Part shown: positions 57,750 to 64,000 of the stretch, one piece after another
Position numbering within the stretch: position 1 is the first letter of the stretch
Layout: each line of letters begins with the position of its first letter
DNA from: Bradyrhizobium liaoningense
GTDB lineage: Bacteria > Pseudomonadota > Alphaproteobacteria > Rhizobiales > Xanthobacteraceae
DNA length: 64,000 nt
Assembly (NCBI RefSeq): GCF_018130785.1
Contig: NZ_JAFCJT010000022.1
Coordinates: 1-64,000 of the forward strand
Direction: 5' to 3'
Made by a program: the position numbers and the translations under genes
The notes under the pieces: generated by a model
What the model was told of the DNA's origin: nothing
What the model saw: the letters and a program-made list of their open reading frames with translations, nothing else
Database searches by the model: none

Positions 57750-58313
57750 ATGAATGATCTGCCGAAGCAGCCGGCTGCTCCCGATCCCGCCAATGAGCTC
57801 GCGAGCGACAGCTCGCCGATCGATCCCCGCGATTTTCGCAATGCGCTCGGTACATATGGAACCGGCGTAACGATCATCACCGCCATGGCCCCTGACGGAA
57901 AGCCCTATGGCATCACCTGCAATTCGTTTGCATCGGTCTCCCTGAATCCTCCCCTGGTCCTCTGGAGCCTCGGTATCTATTCCTCAAGCCTCCCCGTGTT
58001 TCAGAACGCCAGCCATTTCGCCGTTCACATACTCGGCACTTCACAGCAGGCGCTTGCGAACAAGTTTGCAAAATCGTCCGAGGACAAGTTCGCCGGGGTC
58101 GACTGGACCCCAGGCCTCGGGGACGCCCCGGTACTTGCCGAGAGTGTCGCCAACTTTCAATGCCGATCGGTCAATCGCTATTATGGCGGTGACCACGTGA
58201 TCTTTCTCGGCGCGGTCGAGGCCTATGCCTACAGTGCCAAGGAGCCGCTGCTGTTTGCGCGCGGGGCGTATGGCCGGTTCCTGGCTGATGATGAGCGCAA
58301 GAAGTCGCCATAA
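57750..58313 (+). CDS. Flavin reductase partner
   Basis: This 187-residue protein belongs to the HpaC/HsaB flavin reductase family (FRNALGTYGTGVTIITAMAPDG, GITCNSFASVSLNPPLVLWSL, HFAVHILGTSQQALA). It supplies FMNH2 or FADH2 to the oxygenase, whose gene ends nine bases upstream. NAD(P)H-dependent, cytoplasmic. Confidence 0.87.
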   Translation: MNDLPKQPAAPDPANELASDSSPIDPRDFRNALGTYGTGVTIITAMAPDGKPYGITCNSFASVSLNPPLVLWSLGIYSSSLPVFQNASHFAVHILGTSQQALANKFAKSSEDKFAGVDWTPGLGDAPVLAESVANFQCRSVNRYYGGDHVIFLGAVEAYAYSAKEPLLFARGAYGRFLADDERKKSP

Positions 58314-58338
58314 GGCGATTCAAGGACGCTCGTCGGGC

Positions 58339-59247
58339 TCAGCGGTCCGTGGCCGAGAGCTTGTAGATTTCCAAAGCGTCCGCGTCCGCGCCGCGTGCAG
58401 CCTTGGCCAGCCTGAAAATCTGTCCCGCGAGGCTCGCCATCGGCACCGGCGTTGACGTCGCCTGGGCGACATCGGCGACCGTGTCGAGATCCTTGAGCAT
58501 CGTCGCGATGTGGCCGAGCGGCGGCGAGTGGATGCCCTGGACCATGCGCGGCACGAAGAGCTGAAGCGGGATCGAATCCGCAAAGCCGCCAGCAAGCGCC
58601 TCGGGAAGCCGACCTGCGTCAATCCCTGCATTCGAGGCAAGGCGCGTTGCTTCCGCCAGAACAGCCATCGCGCATCCGACGATCACCTGGTTGCAGAGTT
58701 TTGTGGTTTGGCCCGCACCGGTAGGGCCCATGTGGGTGAACCTGCGTGCCATGGGCAGCACATAGGGCCGTGCCCGCTCGATCTCAGCAGCGTCTCCGCC
58801 GGCCATGATGGCAAGCGTGCCGTCCTCTGCGCCCTTGGTGCCGCCGGACACCGGCGCATCTATCCAACCCGCGCCATTCGCGAGTTTCAGCCGCGCTGCA
58901 AGATCGCGCGCGGCGTCGGGATGGATCGACGAGAAGTCGACTACGAGCTTGCCTGCGCCGGGAGCCGCTGCAAGACCCTCGAGCCCGAAGATCACCTCTT
59001 CGACGGCAGCGGCATCCGTCACGCACATGAAGACGATATCCGCGTTCGCCAACAGGTCACGAGGCGTGGCTGCGTGCTTGGCGCCGGCCGCGACGAGCGG
59101 AGCTACCTTGCCCTCCGAACGATTCCAGACAGATACCTGATGGCCGGCCTTGAGCAGGCGCCGGGTCATCGGCGTTCCCATCAGTCCAAGGCCGATATAG
59201 CCCAGCCTCTCGACGCCCTGCGCGATTGTCTTGCTCGCATCAGCCAT
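58339..59247 (-). CDS. Beta-hydroxyacid dehydrogenase (3-hydroxyisobutyrate dehydrogenase type)
   Basis: This 302-residue enzyme has the Rossmann motif LGYIGLGLMGTPMTRRLL, the substrate motif DAPVSGGTKGAEDGTLAIM and the catalytic lysine in GAGQTTKLCNQVIVG. Family members oxidise 3-hydroxyisobutyrate, tartronate semialdehyde or related acids. AGGAGG lies six bases from the ATG. It is transcribed against its neighbours and diverges from the binding-protein gene. Confidence 0.85.
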   Translation of the reverse strand: MADASKTIAQGVERLGYIGLGLMGTPMTRRLLKAGHQVSVWNRSEGKVAPLVAAGAKHAATPRDLLANADIVFMCVTDAAAVEEVIFGLEGLAAAPGAGKLVVDFSSIHPDAARDLAARLKLANGAGWIDAPVSGGTKGAEDGTLAIMAGGDAAEIERARPYVLPMARRFTHMGPTGAGQTTKLCNQVIVGCAMAVLAEATRLASNAGIDAGRLPEALAGGFADSIPLQLFVPRMVQGIHSPPLGHIATMLKDLDTVADVAQATSTPVPMASLAGQIFRLAKAARGADADALEIYKLSATDR

Positions 59248-59414
59248 AGGTTGCCTCCTTCTGTCGCAGCGCAAATGCCGCCTTACCATACATTGCAGGT
59301 CCGACAGCGAAACCGTCCGGCTCGCATGGCTTGCCTGATTGTTTGAACCATGAAACATTTGAGGTGGTCGGGTTGGGCGGCGCCGGTCGGCGCCGGAGCA
59401 GCGGAGTGGGCACG

Positions 59415-60398
59415 ATGCGAACCGTTTCGAAGTGGATCCTGGCTTTGGGGGCGGCGGCGGTCGCGAGCGCCGGGGCAGGCCCGTCATGGGCACAGCAGAC
59501 CATCCGTGTCGGCTGGACGATCCCGGCCGAGGAATCCAAGTACTGGATGATGCGCAGGCCGGCTGAGTTTCCCAATATCGGCAAGGCCTACAACATCGAA
59601 TGGACCCAATTTCAGGGCACAGCGCCGATGACGCAGGCACTCGCGGCCGGCGCCTTGGATTGCGCGACGCAGGCGCCGCTGTCGCTGGCCAACGGTGTGG
59701 TCGGCGGCAATCTCAAGGCCTACATCGTGGCGCAGCACGTCTTCGAGAAGCCCGGCGGTTTCTCGGTCTATTGGGCGGTGATGGATGACTCGCCGATCAA
59801 GACGATCGCCGATCTCAAGGGCAAGACGGTCGGCATTTCCGTGATCGGCGGCGGTACGCAAGGTCCCTTCAACCTGCTGCTCAAGCAGAATGGCGTCGAT
59901 CCGGCCAAGGACATCAAGCTGGTCGAGGTCGGCTTTGCCGTCTCCGAAGACGCGCTACGCCAGGGCCGTGTCGACGCGGTCAACATGAACCAGCCGTTTG
60001 CGGCACGTGCGGAGGCGAAGGGTGGCACAAGAAAGCTGTTCTCGTTGTCGCAGGCGATGCCGAACATCGTGCACATCTTGGAAGCCTGCCGTGCGGATTT
60101 CGTCGACAAGAACCCCGACTTGGTGAAGGCCTACGTGCGTGACATTACCTCGGGTATGAAGAAAGCGCTGGCCAACCGCGAAGAGACGCTAAAGGTCGTT
60201 AATGAGGTTCTGAAGGCGCCTATTCCGGTGCTCGAGACTTATCTGCTCAAGGACAACGATTTCGGCCGGGATCCAGGCGCCGCGCCGAACTTCCCCGCGA
60301 TCCAGAAGATGCTGGACATCTACGCGGAGACCGGAATGCTGCCGAAGCTGGATGCCACGCAGTTCAAGCACGCGACGATCGTCGCGCCGCTGGAATAG
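59415..60398 (+). CDS. ABC substrate-binding protein (NMT1/SsuA-TauA type)
   Basis: This 327-residue periplasmic protein has a signal peptide (ILALGAAAVASAGAGPSWA) and the NMT1-like fold (GWTIPAEESKYWMM, ALAAGALDCATQAPLSLANG, DLKGKTVGISVIGGG, LVEVGFAVSEDALRQGRVDAV). Relatives bind aliphatic sulfonates, taurine, nitrate or aromatic acids. Its ATPase and permease genes follow after a dehydratase gene. Confidence 0.85.
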   Translation: MRTVSKWILALGAAAVASAGAGPSWAQQTIRVGWTIPAEESKYWMMRRPAEFPNIGKAYNIEWTQFQGTAPMTQALAAGALDCATQAPLSLANGVVGGNLKAYIVAQHVFEKPGGFSVYWAVMDDSPIKTIADLKGKTVGISVIGGGTQGPFNLLLKQNGVDPAKDIKLVEVGFAVSEDALRQGRVDAVNMNQPFAARAEAKGGTRKLFSLSQAMPNIVHILEACRADFVDKNPDLVKAYVRDITSGMKKALANREETLKVVNEVLKAPIPVLETYLLKDNDFGRDPGAAPNFPAIQKMLDIYAETGMLPKLDATQFKHATIVAPLE

Positions 60399-60474
60399 GC
60401 GCGGGGCGAACTATCGACCGAGGAGATCGCGGCGTCCCGGATCATCCGGGACGTTGCATGAAGAAGATGCGCGT

Positions 60475-62169
60475 ATGAAGAAGTTGCGATCACGGGTCAC
60501 GACTGACGGCCTCGACCGGGCCCCGCACCGCGCTTTCATGCGCGCAATGGGGCTCGACGACGCTGCGATCGCCAAGCCGATGGTGGGCGTCGTCAGCATG
60601 AAGGGCGAGCAGACGCCCTGTAATATGACCCACGACTTCCAGGTGGCCGCGGCCAAGACGGGAATCGAGGAGGCTGGCGGCACGCCGCGCGAATTCTCGA
60701 CTGTTTCGGTCTCCGACGGCATCAGCATGAATCACGAGGGGATGAAGTTTTCTCTCTTTTCGCGCGAGCTGATTGCCGATTCGATCGAAGCCGTCGTTCA
60801 TGGTCTCGCCTATGACGCGTTGATCGGGTACGGCGGATGCGACAAGACGCTTCCCGGCGTGATGATGGGCATGGTTCGTTGCAACGTGCCGTCCATTTTC
60901 ATCTACGGCGGCAGTTCGCTGCCGGGCCGAGTGGACGGACGGACTCTCACGGTGCTTGACTCCTATGAAGCTGTCGGCAGCTTCATGACCGGTGAGATCG
61001 ACGGCGCCACGCTCGAGCGGATCGAGCGCGCCTGCCTACCGACCATTGGCGCCTGCGCCGGCCAGTTCACCGCGAACACGATGGGGATGGTGTCGGAGGC
61101 GATGGGTCTCACCATTCCCAACGTCTCGATGGTGCCCGGTGTCTATGCCGAACGTGCGCAGATCTCGCGCCGCGCCGGGCGGCTGGTAATGGAGATGCTG
61201 GAACGTGGCGGACCGCTGCCGCGCGACATCGTGACGCGGAAATCCCTGGAGAACGGCGCGGCGATCGTTGCCGCGACCGGCGGCTCGACCAACGCCGCGC
61301 TGCATCTGCCGGCAATCGCGAACGAGGCCGGCATTGCGTTCACGATCGATGACGTCGGCGAGGTTTTTGCCAGGACGCCGCTGATCGGGAACCTGCGGCC
61401 GGGCGGCAAATATACCGCAAAGGACGTCTACGATGTCGGCGGTGCTGCCGTCGTGATCCGTGAGCTGATTCAAAGTGGCCACATCGATGGCAGCTGCATC
61501 ACCATCACGGGCCGCGCGCTTGCTGAAGAATATGGCGCGGCTAACGCGCCCGACGGCGAGGTTGTTTACGCGTCTCGTGCGCCGATCATGCCCGACGGTG
61601 GCGTGGCAGTTCTGAAGGGCAATCTTTGTCCGGACGGTGCGGTGATCAAGGTCGCGGGTTTGAAGAGCCAGTCCTTCGAGGGCGTTGCACGCGTCTTCGA
61701 AGATGAGGAAGCGTGTGTCAAAGCAGTTCGTGACCGCAGCTACAAGGCAGGCGAGGTTCTCGTGATCCGCAATGAGGGGCCGGTGGGCGGTCCCGGCATG
61801 CGCGAGATGCTCGGCGTCACCGCGCTGATCTATGGGCAGGGCATGGGCGAAAAGGTCGCCCTGATCACCGATGGCCGGTTCTCCGGCGCGACCCGCGGCA
61901 TGTGTATCGGCTACGTGTCGCCTGAAGCATTTGTGGGCGGCCCGCTGGCGCTTGTTCGCGACGGCGACAGGATCCGGATCGATGCCGCAAACAGGCGGAT
62001 GGATATGCTGGTCGACGAGCAGGAACTCACGGCGCGACGGCGCGATTGGAAGCAACGCCCGCCGCGTCACCGCGCGGGTGCGCTCGCAAAGTACGCGCGA
62101 CTGGTTGGCCAGGCGCCGGGCGGAGCCGTCACGCATGAAGGCCCGGCGGAATGGCCCTGGTTCGAATGA
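60475..62169 (+). CDS. ilvD: IlvD/Edd family dehydratase (dihydroxy-acid dehydratase type)
   Basis: This 564-residue enzyme has IlvD motifs: SVSDGISMNHEGMKFSLFSREL, the cluster cysteines in GGCDKTLPGVMMG and GACAGQFTANTM, GGSTNAALHL, and RNEGPVGGPGMREML, TDGRFSGATRGM near the C-terminus. It dehydrates a 2,3-dihydroxy acid. ATG 60475 is the start of the conserved region. In the catabolic context the substrate may not be the valine/isoleucine intermediate, and this may be a second copy besides the biosynthetic one. Confidence 0.85.
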   Translation: MKKLRSRVTTDGLDRAPHRAFMRAMGLDDAAIAKPMVGVVSMKGEQTPCNMTHDFQVAAAKTGIEEAGGTPREFSTVSVSDGISMNHEGMKFSLFSRELIADSIEAVVHGLAYDALIGYGGCDKTLPGVMMGMVRCNVPSIFIYGGSSLPGRVDGRTLTVLDSYEAVGSFMTGEIDGATLERIERACLPTIGACAGQFTANTMGMVSEAMGLTIPNVSMVPGVYAERAQISRRAGRLVMEMLERGGPLPRDIVTRKSLENGAAIVAATGGSTNAALHLPAIANEAGIAFTIDDVGEVFARTPLIGNLRPGGKYTAKDVYDVGGAAVVIRELIQSGHIDGSCITITGRALAEEYGAANAPDGEVVYASRAPIMPDGGVAVLKGNLCPDGAVIKVAGLKSQSFEGVARVFEDEEACVKAVRDRSYKAGEVLVIRNEGPVGGPGMREMLGVTALIYGQGMGEKVALITDGRFSGATRGMCIGYVSPEAFVGGPLALVRDGDRIRIDAANRRMDMLVDEQELTARRRDWKQRPPRHRAGALAKYARLVGQAPGGAVTHEGPAEWPWFE

Positions 62170-62277
62170 CGCGCCGTACCCTGTCTGGCAGGTTTCTTGC
62201 TAAGCTCGTGCCGCTGATGGAAGACGTTCAGCAGGTTCCTTGACCAATGTTCGCGCGCGAGTGAGACGAGAGACGTG

Positions 62278-63123
62278 ATGAAGGTAATGCCTTCGAGATC
62301 GAACGAATGGGTGAGACCGCTGACGTCACAAAAGCCGGCTTCTGCGATCATCGAGATCGACCGCGTCTCGCAGGTCTTTCAGACTTCGGCGCGCAAGGAT
62401 CATTTGGCGCTATCCGACATCTCGCTGACGATCGATGAGGGAGCCTTCGTCTCCATCCTTGGCCCGTCCGGCTGCGGTAAGTCGACCCTGCTTTACATCG
62501 TTGGCGGTTTTGTCAGCCCGACCAGTGGCGCGGCGAAGATAAAGGGGCAGGCAATCACGGGACCGGGGCCGGATCGCGGACCGGTGTTTCAGGAATTCGC
62601 ACTGTTTCCGTGGAAGACCGTGCTGGGCAATGTGATGTACGGCCCCCGACAGCAAGCGGTGCGGGCGGTTGAGGCAGAAGCGCAGAGCCGGGCCTTGATC
62701 GAGATGGTCGGCCTCAAAGGCTACGAGAACTTCTATCCCAAGGAGCTATCGGGCGGTATGAAGCAGCGCGTGGCGCTCGCCCGGACGCTAGCCTATCATC
62801 CCGAGGTCCTGCTGATGGACGAGCCGTTCGGCGCGTTGGACGCCCATACCCGGACACGTCTGCAGAACGACCTGTTGAATATCTGGGAGCGTGACCGCAA
62901 GACGGTGTTGTTCGTCACCCACGCGGTCGACGAGGCCGTCTTCCTGTCGGACAAGGTCGTGATGATGTCGAACTCACCCGGTCGCATTCGACAGGTCATC
63001 GACATCGATCTTCCGCGGCCGCGCCGCCGGAACGAACTGTTGCTCGATCCGCGCTACCAAAAATACGTCGTCGATATCGAGCGCATGTTCGACGAGAGCG
63101 ACGAAGCCGGGCCTGCTTCATGA
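62278..63123 (+). CDS. ABC transporter ATPase (TauB/SsuB type)
   Basis: This 281-residue ATPase has Walker A GPSGCGKSTL, Q-loop VFQEFALFPWKTVLGNV, signature LSGGMKQRVALART and Walker B LLMDEPFGALDAHTR. The start is ATG 62278, next to GTG 62275. It overlaps the permease gene by four bases. Works with the binding protein at 59415. Confidence 0.88.
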   Translation: MKVMPSRSNEWVRPLTSQKPASAIIEIDRVSQVFQTSARKDHLALSDISLTIDEGAFVSILGPSGCGKSTLLYIVGGFVSPTSGAAKIKGQAITGPGPDRGPVFQEFALFPWKTVLGNVMYGPRQQAVRAVEAEAQSRALIEMVGLKGYENFYPKELSGGMKQRVALARTLAYHPEVLLMDEPFGALDAHTRTRLQNDLLNIWERDRKTVLFVTHAVDEAVFLSDKVVMMSNSPGRIRQVIDIDLPRPRRRNELLLDPRYQKYVVDIERMFDESDEAGPAS

Positions 63124-63905
63124 TATCGCCGGCTGCCTTGACCAGACGGGCTGCCCCGGTGTTGGCCTGCATCGGATTACTGGCAGTGTGGCAGGTTGCG
63201 TCGCTCGTGCTGAAGAATGACAGCTTTCCAACTGCGATCGAAGCGATCCGCGCGATCCCGGACATTCTTGGCGACAAGGAGTCCCTGATCAATATCCTGG
63301 CCTCGCTTCGTCGCATGGCGATCGGGTTCGGCGTAGCCGTGATCGTTTCGATTCCGCTGGGTCTGTTGATGGGGCGTAGTCGCGCCGTCGCGGCCTTCTT
63401 CAACCCGCTTCTGATGGTGATCTATCCGGTGCCGAAAGCGGCGCTGATGCCGATCATCATGCTTTGGCTGGGCGTCGGCGACATCACGAAGACGCTGGTG
63501 ATCTTCCTCGGCGTCAGCCTCCCCGTGATCTATCACAGCTTTGAGGGAGCCCAAGCCGTCGAAGAGAAGATGCTGTGGTCGGGCGCCGCGATGGGACTTT
63601 CGCCGCTGCAACGGCTGCTGCGGATCGTGCTGCCGGCGGCGCTGCCGGAGATCCTGACTGGATGTCGCACAGGTCTGGTGCTGGCGCTGATCACGATGAT
63701 CACCAGCGAGATGATCGCCCGCCAGTCCGGCGCCGGGAATATCCTGTTCAATGCGCTGGACATGGGCCAATACGACACCGTCTTCGCAATGATCATCATC
63801 GTGGGGGCGATGGGAATTTGTCTCGATGCGATTTTCGAGCGGGTCCGCGCACGGCTGGTGCGCTGGTCCGAACCTCAGTTCGACATGCCGCTGAGCTTCT
63901 CATGA
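63120..63905 (+). CDS. ABC transporter permease (SsuC/TauC type)
   Basis: This 261-residue permease has about six membrane segments and the EAA loop EEKMLWSGAAMGLSPLQRLLRIVLPAALPEIL. It is translationally coupled on both sides (ATGA overlaps). A second permease follows, so the channel may be a heterodimer. Confidence 0.87.
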   Translation: MISPAALTRRAAPVLACIGLLAVWQVASLVLKNDSFPTAIEAIRAIPDILGDKESLINILASLRRMAIGFGVAVIVSIPLGLLMGRSRAVAAFFNPLLMVIYPVPKAALMPIIMLWLGVGDITKTLVIFLGVSLPVIYHSFEGAQAVEEKMLWSGAAMGLSPLQRLLRIVLPAALPEILTGCRTGLVLALITMITSEMIARQSGAGNILFNALDMGQYDTVFAMIIIVGAMGICLDAIFERVRARLVRWSEPQFDMPLSFS

Positions 63906-64000
63906 CATCGCGTCCTCTCTCAGCAAACGTCGTTCTTGGGCTCGCGCCAATTGCGCTGGTGATCGCTCTGTGGCAGGGCCTCGTGTCATTCGGCTTCGCG
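63902..64000 (+). CDS. Second ABC permease, truncated by the window edge
   Basis: ATG 63902 overlaps the previous stop and opens MTSRPLSANVVLGLAPIAL then VIALWQGLVSFGFA, a permease N-terminal membrane segment. Only 33 residues are visible. Confidence 0.7.
   Translation, partial: MTSRPLSANVVLGLAPIALVIALWQGLVSFGFA

Noticed and set aside
1..64000. tRNA, rRNA or CRISPR array
   Set aside because: No tRNA-like GGTTCGAATCC arm with matching acceptor, no rRNA sequence and no regularly spaced repeats were seen. The 44-54 kb repeats are kilobases apart.

Overview
The window is high-GC alphaproteobacterial chromosome, most likely Bradyrhizobium or a close relative. The signs are a GcrA-type regulator, GGAAC/CGTT general-stress promoters, NolL-free but typical Bradyrhizobiaceae palindromic intergenic repeats, many tiny secreted or membrane proteins, and the gene families themselves. 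This placement comes from family knowledge, not from a search. No rRNA, tRNA or CRISPR array was recognised.

1-25.9 kb is a purine and ureide catabolic region behind a truncated IS1182-type transposase. It encodes DUF3830, the allantoinase PuuE, a fused OHCU decarboxylase/5-hydroxyisourate hydrolase, a two-gene xanthine dehydrogenase, an 8-oxoguanine deaminase, a guanine-type nucleoside deaminase and allantoate amidohydrolase. There are two complete BMP-type (basic membrane protein family) ABC importers and a Tsx-like outer membrane channel. The second importer operon carries a close relative of biuret hydrolase BiuH. No urate oxidase is visible. Sigma-54 (-24/-12) elements precede the DUF3830-puuE-uraD genes, the second importer operon and dctA, which fits nitrogen and carbon control.

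26-36 kb holds housekeeping and regulatory genes: methionine aminopeptidase, a MoxR ATPase with its VWA partner, quinone reductase, and a phasin. Its most striking part is an S24/LexA-like repressor flanked by three promoters, each with a 15-bp TTCCGA-N3-TCGGAA-type site inside the 17-bp spacer. One of the three drives a GcrA-like gene.

36-54 kb is a mosaic of arginase, SoxCD, a divergent NRAMP-related transporter with a probable CTG start, a cNMP-binding patatin and a flavin monooxygenase, mixed with debris: TpsB and EAL gene fragments joined head to head, a GNAT tail and a phage-like remnant. Between these lie many tiny genes, four candidate EcfG promoters, a multi-hairpin intergenic element, and a dispersed repeat family in which each full copy looks like a promoter plus short transcript plus terminator.

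55-64 kb is a catabolic cluster of unknown substrate: class III CoA-transferase, two-component flavin monooxygenase, flavin reductase, hydroxyisobutyrate-dehydrogenase-like protein, an SsuA/TauA-type ABC importer and an IlvD-type dehydratase. It runs off the right edge inside the second permease gene.
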